DNA of 64,000 nucleotides, taken from assembly GCA_030651575.1 (NCBI GenBank), contig JAUSFB010000032.1, positions 520,001-584,000 of the forward strand, given 5' to 3'. The notes under the pieces are model-generated. The model was not told the origin of the DNA. It worked only from the letters and a program-made list of their open reading frames with translations, and did no database searches. How positions within the stretch are numbered: position 1 is the stretch's first letter; every line of letters begins with the position of its first letter. The translations under genes and the position numbers were made by a program. Source of the stretch: Phaeospirillum sp. (lineage in GTDB: Bacteria > Pseudomonadota > Alphaproteobacteria > Rhodospirillales > Magnetospirillaceae). Shown here piece by piece: positions 18,222-26,361 of this stretch.

Positions 18222-19631
18222 TCAAGTCTCCGTCATGCGCGTGAACCCCAACCGCACCTTAAGGCCGGGCTGATTGTCGCCCAGCATCAGGGCGGCCCCA
18301 TGCAGCCGCGCCACCGCCTGGACAAGCGACAGGCCCAGGCCGTTGCCGGGGGTGGTACGGGTGGAATCCAGGCGCACGAAGCGTTCCAGCACGGCTTCGC
18401 GTGAGGCCTCGGGGATACCCGGCCCGGAATCGTCCACCATCAGTTCCACCGCCCCGCCCTCGGCGGCACCCACCGACACGGTGACGCGGCCGCCGGCGGG
18501 GGTGTATTTAACGGCGTTGTCCACCAGATTGGCGACCGCCTGGAACAGCAGGTGACGATCACCCTTGACCATCAGCCCGGACTCGGCGTGGCAGAGCAGG
18601 CTGACATCCTTCTCCTCGGCCAGGGGCTCGTACAACTCGACCGCATCGGCGGCCAGGACGGCCAGATCGACCGGCTCGAACCGCTCCAGCCTTGCCGCCG
18701 ACTCGGCATGGGAGATGGTCAGGATGGCGTTGAAGGTGGCCAAGAGGTTATCGGCCTCGGCCATGGTCTCTTCCAGGGTGCGGCGATAGCCCTCGCAATC
18801 GGGCGCCCCCAGCAGGACCAGATCGATCCGCGACCGCAGGCGATTGAGCGGGGTGCGCAGATCATGGGCGATATTGTCGGAGACGGTGCGGATTCCCTCC
18901 AGCAGCCGCTCCAACTCGTCCATCATCTCGTTGAAGCTTTCGGCCAGGGAGTCGAACTCGTCATTGCTGCCCGACAGGGTCATGCGCTGGCTCATATCGC
19001 CGCCAAAGATGCGCCGGGCGGTGCGGCTCATCTCCTCGACCCGCTGGAGCATGTGGCGGCTGGTGAAGTAGCCGCCCACCACGCCGAGCAGGATGGTCAG
19101 CGCCAGGCCCCAGCCCAGCGCCCGGTTGATCGCCGACTTGACCCGCTTGGCGTCGGCCAGCGACCGGCCCACCAGCAGGCGGTAACCGTCGGCCAGTTCG
19201 TAGGCATGGGCCAGTATCTCGGTCCCCGGACCGATCCCGCCCACGGGCAGGACGCGGAAACGGACCCAGCCCAGCAGGTCGGAAACCTCCGACGGCCAGG
19301 CGCGCAGATTGCCGGCCAGGGGATGCCCGTCCAGCCCCATCACCAGATAGCTGGCGCGGCCGTCGATATCCTGGCGGGCGCGTTGAGTGATGATTTCGGC
19401 CAGACCGGCAAGATCGCGGTCGTGATAGACCTCGGACAGGCCGGTGGCCTCGGCCTCCACCGTCTCTTGCACCTGCCACTCGATGAACATGGTGGTGCTC
19501 CACGACACCAGCACCAGCAAGGCGATGGCCGAGACCGTGAAGATGCCAAGATAACTGAGCGCCAGCCGGAAGGTGGTGGTGCCGAGCAGGCTGGCGTCAG
19601 CGGGCCGCACGAAGCGTATACCCCGCGCCAC
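18222..19631 (-). CDS. Sensor histidine kinase (HAMP, HisKA, HATPase)
   Basis: This membrane kinase of about 469 aa has TM1 near residues 22-45, a periplasmic sensor region of about 120 residues and TM2 near 170. HAMP follows, then the phosphoacceptor motif NIAHDLRTPLNRLRSR and the ATP-binding N and G boxes (NLVDNAVKYTP, DSGPGIP, GNGLGLSLV). It pairs with the response regulator just upstream, overlapping its 3' end by up to 35 nt. The start is uncertain: 19631 is GTG, and a second GTG at 19610 cuts the overlap to 14 nt. The signal sensed is unknown. The cobalamin riboswitch follows its stop codon. Confidence 0.9.
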   Translation of the reverse strand: MARGIRFVRPADASLLGTTTFRLALSYLGIFTVSAIALLVLVSWSTTMFIEWQVQETVEAEATGLSEVYHDRDLAGLAEIITQRARQDIDGRASYLVMGLDGHPLAGNLRAWPSEVSDLLGWVRFRVLPVGGIGPGTEILAHAYELADGYRLLVGRSLADAKRVKSAINRALGWGLALTILLGVVGGYFTSRHMLQRVEEMSRTARRIFGGDMSQRMTLSGSNDEFDSLAESFNEMMDELERLLEGIRTVSDNIAHDLRTPLNRLRSRIDLVLLGAPDCEGYRRTLEETMAEADNLLATFNAILTISHAESAARLERFEPVDLAVLAADAVELYEPLAEEKDVSLLCHAESGLMVKGDRHLLFQAVANLVDNAVKYTPAGGRVTVSVGAAEGGAVELMVDDSGPGIPEASREAVLERFVRLDSTRTTPGNGLGLSLVQAVARLHGAALMLGDNQPGLKVRLGFTRMTET

Positions 19632-20274
19632 GAACCGTATGAATCAGCGGCAGTTCGAAATCCTTGTCCACCTTCTGACGCAACCGGCTGATATGGACGT
19701 CGATCAGGTTGGTCTGGGGATCGAAATGATATTCCCAGACATTCTCCAGCAGCATGGTCCGCGTCACCACCTGACCGGCATAGCGCATGAGGTATTCCAG
19801 CAGGCGGAATTCACGCGGCTGGAGATCGATGCTTTGTCCGCCCCGGCTGACGCTGCGGGCCAGCAGATCCATCTCCAGATCCTCGACCTTCAGCTTGGTC
19901 TCGGGCTGGGCCGCCGAGACCCGGCGCGACAACGCCTCGATCCGGGCCAGCAGCTCGGCGAAGGCATAGGGCTTGACCAGATAGTCGTCGCCCCCCGCCT
20001 TCAGGCCGCGAACCCGGTCATCGACCTTGCCCAGCGCCGACAGCACCAGAACCGGCGTGGTGTTGCCGGCGGCGCGGATGGCCTGGATGATGGCCAGACC
20101 GTCCAGGCCCGGCAGCATTCGGTCGATGATCATGGCGTCCCAGCGTTCCGACGTGGCCAGGAACAGGCCATCGGTGCCGGTGGCGGCATGATCGATCACA
20201 TGACCCGCCTCCCTCAGTCCCTTCGCCATATAGGCGGCGGCTTCGCTATCATCCTCGATCAACAGGATTCGCAT
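19597..20274 (-). CDS. OmpR/PhoB family response regulator
   Basis: This 225-aa protein is a receiver plus winged-helix DNA-binding domain. The acidic pair is IEDD, the phosphoacceptor Asp is in MIIDRMLPGLDG, and the conserved Lys is in DDYLVKPYAF. The C-terminal half carries the OmpR-type signature LQPREFRLLEYLMRYAGQVVTR and TVRGAGYTLR. It is the first gene of a two-component operon with the kinase that follows. The layout resembles QseB/CusR-type regulators, but target genes cannot be inferred. The riboswitch and cbpAB lie co-directionally downstream. Confidence 0.92.
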   Translation of the reverse strand: MRILLIEDDSEAAAYMAKGLREAGHVIDHAATGTDGLFLATSERWDAMIIDRMLPGLDGLAIIQAIRAAGNTTPVLVLSALGKVDDRVRGLKAGGDDYLVKPYAFAELLARIEALSRRVSAAQPETKLKVEDLEMDLLARSVSRGGQSIDLQPREFRLLEYLMRYAGQVVTRTMLLENVWEYHFDPQTNLIDVHISRLRQKVDKDFELPLIHTVRGAGYTLRAAR

Positions 20275-20330
20275 CTGGGTATCCGGTCCATTTGGGTGGA
20301 GACCTTACAGTCTTCGGGCATAACGGAAAA

Positions 20331-20368
20331 GCCCTCGCGCCAGGGGGGGGGAGCGCGAGGGCCTTTTT
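20331..20368. terminator. Hairpin with flanking T-run, no obvious upstream gene
   Basis: GCCCTCGCGC (20331-20340) pairs with GCGCGAGGGC (20353-20362) around a 12-nt G-rich loop, followed on the plus strand by CTTTTT. On the minus strand it is followed by TTTTCC, within the leader of the response regulator gene. It could end an unseen plus-strand transcript or act as an attenuator of the two-component operon. Confidence 0.5.
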
Positions 20369-20665
20369 CCGGTCGCCGAATGCGGGGGGACGCATCCGGA
20401 GAAGTCAGGCGCATCGCTCGGGGGGGCAAGCGGTGCGTCGGTCGGTCGGCGGGGAGTTCAAATCCGCCGGGTGCGAGACGGGTGTTGGCAGGGAGCGCAA
20501 ACTTACCGCCGGAACGCCGTCTCTAACCTTACAAGCCAGAGCATGCCAGGAGCGAGGTTACCGCAGTATTTCGGTGCGGTTAAACTTTAGTAATGATCCC
20601 TCCCCGTCTCCACGAAACCGACGGTAATCATCTGAAATAACTTGCTGTTTCCACCTCCCGCAGTC

Positions 20666-20694
20666 TTGACAGCGTGGTAATCCCACTTAAATCA
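20666..20694 (+). promoter_or_regulatory. Candidate promoter for hsp20
   Basis: TTGACA at 20666-20671 is followed after 17 nt by AAATCA. The -35 match is perfect and the -10 is poor. The longer CTTGACA...CCCACTTAAAT context could also suit a heat-shock sigma factor, which would fit an Hsp20 gene. This is a tentative call. Confidence 0.3.
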
Positions 20695-20884
20695 GCAGTA
20701 CCGGGGACGCCGTCCGGGTCCCTGGGCGCGTGCTGCGTCTGGCGGGCGCGGGTGTGTGCCGGTCGCCGTGGAGGCATGGTTTTCCCGGCACTGCGCCGTT
20801 CATCGGCTGCATCCCGCCCCTTCCGCCACCAGGCCCGACCGCCTTGCAGTTCGCGAGGTGAAAACCTGTCGATGGAGGAATGCC

Positions 20885-21355
20885 ATGAATCGCATGATGG
20901 TTCCAAAGGGTCGTGGCCCGTTGGCCAGTCGCGACGCCCCCTTCTTCGCGCTGCAACGGGGCATCAACCGTATGTTCGACGATCTCTGGCATGGCGTTGA
21001 CATGCCGGCCGTGTTCACCGGCCATCGCTTCCCCAGTCTGGAGGTCCATGACCAGGACAAGGAGGTCAAGGTGAGCGCCGAACTGCCCGGCCTGACCGAA
21101 AAGGATGTGGATCTCACCTTGGAGAACGGAATCCTGACCCTGAAGGGTGAAAAGAAGTCCGAAACCACCGAAACCACCGAACACGGCGTGATGTCCGAAC
21201 GGTGGTATGGCCGCTTCGAACGCTCTGTCGCGGTGGACGGGATCGACGAAGACGCCGTCACCGCCAGCTTCGAGAACGGCATCCTCACCGTCACCCTGCC
21301 CAAGAGCGAGCGGCAGAAGGAAGCCGTTCACAAGATTCCCATCGCCGCCAAGTGA
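20885..21355 (+). CDS. Hsp20/alpha-crystallin family small heat shock protein
   Basis: The real start is the ATG at 20885, preceded by GGAGGAATGCC; the track ORF adds 43 spurious residues. The 156-aa protein has an alpha-crystallin domain from about residue 45, with the family signature VKVSAELPGLTEKDVDLTLENGILTLKGEK and the closing FENGILTVTLPK. It binds unfolding proteins without ATP and holds them for refolding. The short N-terminal arm (RGPLASRDAPFFALQRGINRMFDDLW) is typical of the class. It appears monocistronic, with a hairpin right after the stop. Confidence 0.95.
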   Translation: MNRMMVPKGRGPLASRDAPFFALQRGINRMFDDLWHGVDMPAVFTGHRFPSLEVHDQDKEVKVSAELPGLTEKDVDLTLENGILTLKGEKKSETTETTEHGVMSERWYGRFERSVAVDGIDEDAVTASFENGILTVTLPKSERQKEAVHKIPIAAK

Positions 21356-21366
21356 GCCCCCTTTAG

Positions 21367-21400
21367 GAGGGCGGATACGCCTCTGGGTGCATCCGCCCTC
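21367..21400 (+). terminator. Hairpin terminator after hsp20
   Basis: GAGGGCGGAT (21367-21376) pairs perfectly with ATCCGCCCTC (21391-21400) across a 14-nt loop, 12 nt after the hsp20 stop. The downstream GCTCTTGT is only weakly T-rich. Confidence 0.6.
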
Positions 21401-21465
21401 GCTCTTGTGCTACACTGGCCCCCCGATGACGCCGGAACAGGACGTCACTACGAGGGAGGTCGGCC

Positions 21466-21732
21466 ATGTTGAGTCTGGAAGACTGCATCGCCTTCAGCGG
21501 GTTGACGCGCGAGCAAGTGGACGCCGTCGCTTGCCACGAACATCTGCCCCTGATTATTATCGCCGAATGGGCCGAAAGCATGCTGGAGACCGAGGACGGT
21601 TGCACCATGGTCGAAGCGATCCTGGCCGAGGAAGTCGCCGCCGCCGGCATCCATCACCGGGACCGGGCCGATGAATGGAGCCATGCCCTGGAGGATTTCC
21701 GCCGGGAACACAGCCACGACATTCATCACTGA
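21466..21732 (+). CDS. Small conserved acidic protein, function unknown
   Basis: This 88-aa protein starts at an ATG with GAGGGAGGT upstream. It is mostly helical and acidic with a His-rich end (EHSHDIHH). The first half, CIAFSGLTREQVDAVACHEHLPLIIIAEWAESMLE, looks like a small helical domain of a type common in Rhodospirillales genomes. There is no signal peptide or membrane segment. It stands alone between hsp20 and the convergent GGDEF/EAL gene. The strong ribosome binding site and clean start support a real gene. I do not know its role. Confidence 0.7.
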   Translation: MLSLEDCIAFSGLTREQVDAVACHEHLPLIIIAEWAESMLETEDGCTMVEAILAEEVAAAGIHHRDRADEWSHALEDFRREHSHDIHH

Positions 21733-21779
21733 CGGGCCGTGCGCCCCTTCAAGACCGCCGCCTCGAAACAACCCCGGCG

Positions 21780-24524
21780 TCAGTCCCGCGCCCCGACCCG
21801 ATCGACCATCTTCAGGTGGATGACCGCCTGTTCGGTCGGTTGCGGACGGCCGAACAGGTAGCCCTGGACGAAGTCGCAGCCATGGGTCCGCAGGAAGTCG
21901 GCCTGCTCCTCGGTCTCGACCCCCTCGGCCACCACCTCAAGCGACAGCGCCTTGGCCATGTTGATGATGGCGAGGCAAATGGCGGCCCCTTCCCGCTCGT
22001 GCGGCAAGTCGATCACGAAGGACCGGTCGATCTTCAGCACGTTGAGCGGGAAGCTCTTGAGATAGCTGAGGCTGGAATAACCGGTTCCAAAATCGTCGAT
22101 ACTCAATTTGATGCCGATGGCCCGCAGCCGGCCGAGGGCGCCACGGACATCGGCCACATCGCCCATCAACATGCTTTCGGTCAACTCCAGCTCCAGCAGA
22201 TCGGCCGGAATGCCGAACTCGACCAGCAGAGCCTCGATCTCGGCCACCAGCCCCGGATTGCGCAACTGCACCGCCGACAGGTTAACCGCCACCGGCACCA
22301 ATTGCCGGCCTTCCGACCGCCATTGCCTCAAAACCCCCAACACTTGGCGCATGACCGTCAGCCCGATGGCGCTGATCAGCCCGGCATCCTCGGCCACCGG
22401 AATGAACTGAGCCGGCGGCACCATGCCAAGCTCCCTGCTATTCCAACGCGCCAGCGCCTCGAAACCGATGACGGCGCCGCCGACAAAAGCGAATTTCGGC
22501 TGGAGATGGATGATGATCTCATCGTCCTTGATGGCCCGGCGCAGTTTAGCCTCCAGCCGCCGCCGCTCGACCAGTTGCTGATCCATGGCGGCGGTAAAAA
22601 GCTGATAGCCCAACCGGCCGCGTTCCTTGGCCTGATACATGGCGATATCGGCCTTGCGGATCAGCGTCTCGGCATCGATGCCGTCATCGGGCGCCATGGT
22701 GATGCCGATGGAGCAACCAACCTCGACCACCTGATCGTGGATCGCGAACGGCTCGGACATCATGGACAGAATCTGCTTGGCCATATCCTCGACCTCATCG
22801 CGGGCGACGATGCCGGGAGCCAGCAGGATGAACTCGTCGCCGCCGTGGCGGCAAACCGTGTTGCGGCCACCTTCGATGGTCCGCAGCCGATCCGCCACCA
22901 GCCTTAGCAACTGGTCGCCGAAACTGTGTCCCAGCAGATCATTGACGAATTTGAAGTTATCGAGATCGATGAACAGCAGGCAGACGCGACTGCCCTCGGC
23001 GGCCTCCGCCAGCGCCTCCTGCAACTTTTCATGCAGCACCGGCCGGTTGGCCAGCCCGGTCAGCGGGTCATGCCGGGCCAGAAAGCGGATATTGGACTCG
23101 GCCTCCTTGCGCGCCGTGATGTCGCGCAGAAAGCCGGAATAGAACCGACGGCCGTGGAACATGAAGGTGGCCAGCGACACCTCGACCGGGAACAGGCTGT
23201 CATCCTTGCGCTGGGCCATCTGTTCGAGGGGCTGGGTGCGCAGGCTGATATTGCCGCCCGCGCCAAGATGGGACAGGATGGCCAGATGCCGGTCTCGCAT
23301 ATGCTCGGGCATCAACAGGCCGAGATTGCCGCCCAGCGCCTCCTCCACCGAATAGCCGAACATGCGGAAAGCGCCACGGTTCCAGTAGACGATCCGGCCG
23401 CCATCGTCGATTACCACCATGGCGTCCACGGTACTTTCGGCCACCAGACGGAATTTCTCCTCGGATTCGCCAAGGTCGGTCAACAAGCCCTCGACCCGCG
23501 CGGTCATGGAATTGAAGGATCGCGCCAGCGCCCCGATTTCGTCGTCGGAGTCGATCTTGGCCCGACGGCCAAGGTCGCCGGCCTCGACCGCGCGGACCGC
23601 GTCCCCCAGATGAATCAGCGGCTCCACGATGACGCGGCGGGAATAAATGATCATCACCCCGGCGCCCAGGCCGGCGAACAGCAAGACCAGGGCAACGATG
23701 GCCGCGGTCTCGATCGGCAGCCTCAGGGCCGAGGCCAGGGGCTGTTCCACCACCACCACAAAGCGGCGGCTGCCGACCACCATCGGCTCGGTCGTGATCA
23801 GGGACCAGCCTCCGGACAACCCCCTGGAGAATCCTTCGGCCGGCGCCGGGATCACCGTGGTGTTGGACAGCACGACCGAGGGATTACCATGGGCGATCAC
23901 ATGGCCGCGACTGTCGAGAACATAGGCGTTGAGATCCGGCAAGCCGGGCTGCGGCGCCGTCATCTCCCAGACCCGGCGAAAGCGGGCCTCGACCACCAAC
24001 AACCCCTCGACCTCACCGCTGAGGGGAACCAGGGCGGGAACCGCGAGCCCGATCACCGGCTCGTTGGTGGCCTCGTCATACCGCACATTGCCCAGGGCCG
24101 TCGTACGCGACACCATCGCGGTGGTCACTTCCGGCAGGTGCGCCAGGGAGGTCGAGCCGCCCGAGGCCCTGGCCTTATACCGGCTGGCATGGGCCAGAAC
24201 CTTGCCGCCGCCATCCAGGATGGAGACCTGGACGAACATCGGCTCGAAGGCCAAAAGCCCACTCGCCAGGTCCCGGCGCTCGCCCTCGTCAAGCCTCACC
24301 AACCCCCGTTGACGGGCCGGTCCATCCAGTTCCAGCACCATCGCGCCCAGGTAGTTGCGGAACTCGGCGATGATGCCCCGTCCCACCTGCTTCTGAATGG
24401 CCAGACTCTGGCTCTCCTGAAGCCGGAACGTGGTCAGCGCCAAGGCCGCCCCGGCCAGCAGCAGGGGCAGCAACGCCATGCCTGTAAAGGCCAGAAACAG
24501 CTTGCGGCGAAGGCTATCGCGCAC
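21780..24524 (-). CDS. Membrane Cache/HAMP/PAS/GGDEF/EAL cyclic-di-GMP enzyme
   Basis: I take the start as GTG at 24524 (VRDSLRRKLFLAFTG) because GGGGAGAG precedes it and the longer ORF runs back through the upstream gene in another frame. The 914-aa product has TM1 (~10-30), a periplasmic double-Cache-like sensor of ~250 residues, TM2, HAMP, PAS (VVIDDGGRIVYWN), GGDEF (RHGGDEFILLA) and EAL (GFEALARW). Both catalytic motifs are intact, so it could make or degrade cyclic di-GMP. It overlaps the upstream binding-protein gene by 11 nt, implying a joint sensor. Confidence 0.92.
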   Translation of the reverse strand: MRDSLRRKLFLAFTGMALLPLLLAGAALALTTFRLQESQSLAIQKQVGRGIIAEFRNYLGAMVLELDGPARQRGLVRLDEGERRDLASGLLAFEPMFVQVSILDGGGKVLAHASRYKARASGGSTSLAHLPEVTTAMVSRTTALGNVRYDEATNEPVIGLAVPALVPLSGEVEGLLVVEARFRRVWEMTAPQPGLPDLNAYVLDSRGHVIAHGNPSVVLSNTTVIPAPAEGFSRGLSGGWSLITTEPMVVGSRRFVVVVEQPLASALRLPIETAAIVALVLLFAGLGAGVMIIYSRRVIVEPLIHLGDAVRAVEAGDLGRRAKIDSDDEIGALARSFNSMTARVEGLLTDLGESEEKFRLVAESTVDAMVVIDDGGRIVYWNRGAFRMFGYSVEEALGGNLGLLMPEHMRDRHLAILSHLGAGGNISLRTQPLEQMAQRKDDSLFPVEVSLATFMFHGRRFYSGFLRDITARKEAESNIRFLARHDPLTGLANRPVLHEKLQEALAEAAEGSRVCLLFIDLDNFKFVNDLLGHSFGDQLLRLVADRLRTIEGGRNTVCRHGGDEFILLAPGIVARDEVEDMAKQILSMMSEPFAIHDQVVEVGCSIGITMAPDDGIDAETLIRKADIAMYQAKERGRLGYQLFTAAMDQQLVERRRLEAKLRRAIKDDEIIIHLQPKFAFVGGAVIGFEALARWNSRELGMVPPAQFIPVAEDAGLISAIGLTVMRQVLGVLRQWRSEGRQLVPVAVNLSAVQLRNPGLVAEIEALLVEFGIPADLLELELTESMLMGDVADVRGALGRLRAIGIKLSIDDFGTGYSSLSYLKSFPLNVLKIDRSFVIDLPHEREGAAICLAIINMAKALSLEVVAEGVETEEQADFLRTHGCDFVQGYLFGRPQPTEQAVIHLKMVDRVGARD

Positions 24525-25512
24525 TGTTGCTCTCCCCACCGCGAAACAGCTCGGCTTGGCGCAGATAGCTTTCCGCGATATCGACCCCCAACCGCTGGGC
24601 CGTTTCCAGGTTGATGGACAGCCGGAACTCGGCGGTCTCAATGGGAAGATCCCCGGCCGGAGTCCCCGCCAGAACCTGCACGGCGATCCGCGCCCCCTGA
24701 CGGCCAAGCGCCACCAGATCAAGCCCGTAGGACATCAAGGCCCCGTTGATGACGCCCCGGCGGTCAACCGTGGTGACAGGAATGCCAAGCCCCATGCTGG
24801 CCTTGAGAATTTGCGGCAAATACGACGCCACCAGGGCATCGGTGGGGACAAAAAAGGCGTCGACCTCACGCGGCAGGGACGCCAGAACCTCTTCCAACTC
24901 GGCTACATTGCGGACATGGCGCAGGTCAAGGGTAATTCCCAACTCGTGGGCCACCGGCTTGATACGCTCCACCGACAGGCGTGGGCTGATGTCATCGGGA
25001 TTATAGGGGACAACCACCGTGCGGATCTTCGGCACGATGGTCTTCAACCACTGCAACCGCAGCGGCTCCTGAATCCCAAAGGTGACGCCGGTGGCGTTAC
25101 GGCCGGGGCGCCCCAGGCTGTCGGCCAGCCCAGCTCCGACCGGATCGCTGGCGGGCGCGAAAACCAGGGGAATGCCCGCTGCCTGAGCGGCGCGATGCCC
25201 AGCCTTGGCCGCCGGAGTCGATAAGGCCAGCAGCAGATCAGGCTTCAGCCCCACCAGCCGCCGCGCCTCTTCCTCCAGCGCGTCTCCCAGCAGGGGGCCT
25301 CGATAGAAATAGGTGACCCGCCTGCCTTCCTCGTAACCGTACTGGGACAGACCAGCCTTGAAGCCATCCAGGGACAGTTCCGCGATCCGACCATGGTTAA
25401 GGACCCCGATCACGACATCCTTCTGACGGAGGACGCCCATCGCCTGGAGCAACAGCGCCAACGCCAGCACCGCCACCACGCCCAACATGGCCAATACCCA
25501 CCGCAATCGCAT
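24514..25512 (-). CDS. Membrane-anchored ABC-type substrate-binding protein
   Basis: This 332-aa protein has one N-terminal hydrophobic segment (VLAMLGVVAVLALALLLQAMGV) and a periplasmic binding fold. Its motifs (KPDLLLALSTPAAKAGHRAA, IPLVFAPASDPVGAGLADS, NATGVTF) fit the TrpX-like/COG2984 substrate-binding family. No permease or ATPase gene is next to it. The gene is translationally coupled to the GGDEF/EAL gene, overlapping it by 11 nt. It therefore more likely delivers a ligand signal to that sensor than feeds a transporter. Ligand unknown; known relatives bind amino acids or other small organic molecules. Confidence 0.85.
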   Translation of the reverse strand: MRLRWVLAMLGVVAVLALALLLQAMGVLRQKDVVIGVLNHGRIAELSLDGFKAGLSQYGYEEGRRVTYFYRGPLLGDALEEEARRLVGLKPDLLLALSTPAAKAGHRAAQAAGIPLVFAPASDPVGAGLADSLGRPGRNATGVTFGIQEPLRLQWLKTIVPKIRTVVVPYNPDDISPRLSVERIKPVAHELGITLDLRHVRNVAELEEVLASLPREVDAFFVPTDALVASYLPQILKASMGLGIPVTTVDRRGVINGALMSYGLDLVALGRQGARIAVQVLAGTPAGDLPIETAEFRLSINLETAQRLGVDIAESYLRQAELFRGGESNSAR

Positions 25513-25731
25513 TCGGGAACCCTTCTCACCTCTGACGCATAGGGCGTACGGGCGGGAAAACTAGACGATAGTCATGGTATGATTAGGTGATCATCAGCCA
25601 CTATATCAAGTCTGGAACCTGGTTTCCGCGCATCATTCGCGCCCCGTCGCCACGATGTCAGGCGGCGGCGAGAAATGTGTTGCTACTTTGTACTCATCCG
25701 TCCTATGTTTGTTCCGACACGGGAGGTGCAG

Positions 25732-25932
25732 ATGGACAATTCACTGGAATATGCCGCACGCGAAATGGTTGCTTATTTCGGCAGTCAGGCCGTGGATATC
25801 GCGACGCGACGAGCCGAGGATCTGGCGCGGCGCGGCGAATGGCGAGCCCAGGACCGCGCCATGCTGATGCTGAACCAGATTGAAAACATGACCACGCGCT
25901 GCACCCGGGACGGACAGGGCGGCTGCCTGTAA
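25732..25932 (+). CDS. Small helical conserved protein encoded before DUF3572 gene
   Basis: The start is the ATG at 25732, preceded by CGGGAGGTGCAG; the track ORF begins earlier in non-coding sequence. The 66-aa product is a soluble helical protein (MVAYFGSQAVDIATRRAEDLARRGEW) with two Cys in its tail. No family is recognised beyond a resemblance to small alphaproteobacterial helical proteins. Its stop codon overlaps the start of the DUF3572 gene by one base (TAATG), so the two are translated together. Confidence 0.75.
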   Translation: MDNSLEYAAREMVAYFGSQAVDIATRRAEDLARRGEWRAQDRAMLMLNQIENMTTRCTRDGQGGCL

Positions 25933-26231
25933 TGGGACACAAAGCAGGAGTGAGCCACGAGCAGGCGGAGGTCATCGCGCTCCGGGCGCTGGCTTGGCTG
26001 ATCACCGACGAAAATCTTGCCGGGCGTTTTCTTTCCCTGACCGGCTGCGATGGCGAATCCCTGCGCCAACGGGCCGGGCAGCCAGAGGTTCTCGGCTCGG
26101 TCCTCGACTTCTTGATGTCGGACGAACAGGCCCTGCTGGACTTCGCCCAATCGGCCGAGATCGCCCCCGAAGTCATCGGGCGGGCCAGGCATCGATTGCC
26201 CGGCGCCATGTTCCAAGCCGATCATCATTGA
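25932..26231 (+). CDS. DUF3572 family protein
   Basis: This 99-aa protein shows the DUF3572 pattern: QAEVIALRALAWLITDENLAGRFLSLTG, then LGSVLDFLMSDEQALLDFA and PEVIGRARHRLPG. The family is restricted to alphaproteobacteria, is all-helical and has no known activity. In several genomes it lies close to cell-cycle receiver genes, but no such gene is adjacent here. It is the second gene of a two-gene operon closed by the terminator at 26309. Confidence 0.88.
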   Translation: MGHKAGVSHEQAEVIALRALAWLITDENLAGRFLSLTGCDGESLRQRAGQPEVLGSVLDFLMSDEQALLDFAQSAEIAPEVIGRARHRLPGAMFQADHH

Positions 26232-26274
26232 AACATCGGGCCAAGCCCGGCCACAATGCCCCCCGACACCGGGT

Positions 26275-26300
26275 CCCGGTGATCGAATCCGGTCACCGGG
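26275..26300. repeat. Nested hairpin in the DUF3572 3' region
   Basis: CCCGGTGA pairs with TCACCGGG (8 bp, 10-nt loop), with an outer CCGAC/GTCGG pair enclosing it. It lies between the DUF3572 stop and the terminator and could be a processed RNA end. Confidence 0.45.
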
Positions 26301-26308
26301 CGTCGGTC

Positions 26309-26345
26309 CGCCTTGGCTTTTCGACTCGCCAAGGCGCGGGTTTTT
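26309..26345 (+). terminator. Rho-independent terminator of the DUF3572 operon
   Basis: CGCCTTGGC (26309-26317) pairs with GCCAAGGCG (26328-26336), followed by CGGGTTTTT. The T-run overlaps the track start of the next ORF (26344), which argues for the later start at 26362. Confidence 0.8.
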
Positions 26346-26361
26346 GTTTCAGGAGATGGGC

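Larger units (their letters stand above)
20275..20884. other. 610-nt intergenic region between divergent response regulator and hsp20 genes
   Basis: No convincing gene is present. The plus-strand ORF 20292..20627 lacks a ribosome binding site and its composition looks like non-coding GC-rich sequence. The region holds a strong hairpin at 20331-20362, a (CGGT)-like short repeat near 20437-20450, and a possible hsp20 promoter at 20666-20694. The 190 nt before hsp20 form a long GC-rich leader. Confidence 0.5.

Noticed and set aside
20292-20627. 111-aa plus-strand ORF upstream of hsp20
   Set aside because: It runs through a terminator-like hairpin and has no ribosome binding site.
20756-20884. 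N-terminal 43-residue extension of Hsp20
   Set aside because: It has no ribosome binding site, while the ATG at 20885 has GGAGGA and begins the normal Hsp20 arm.
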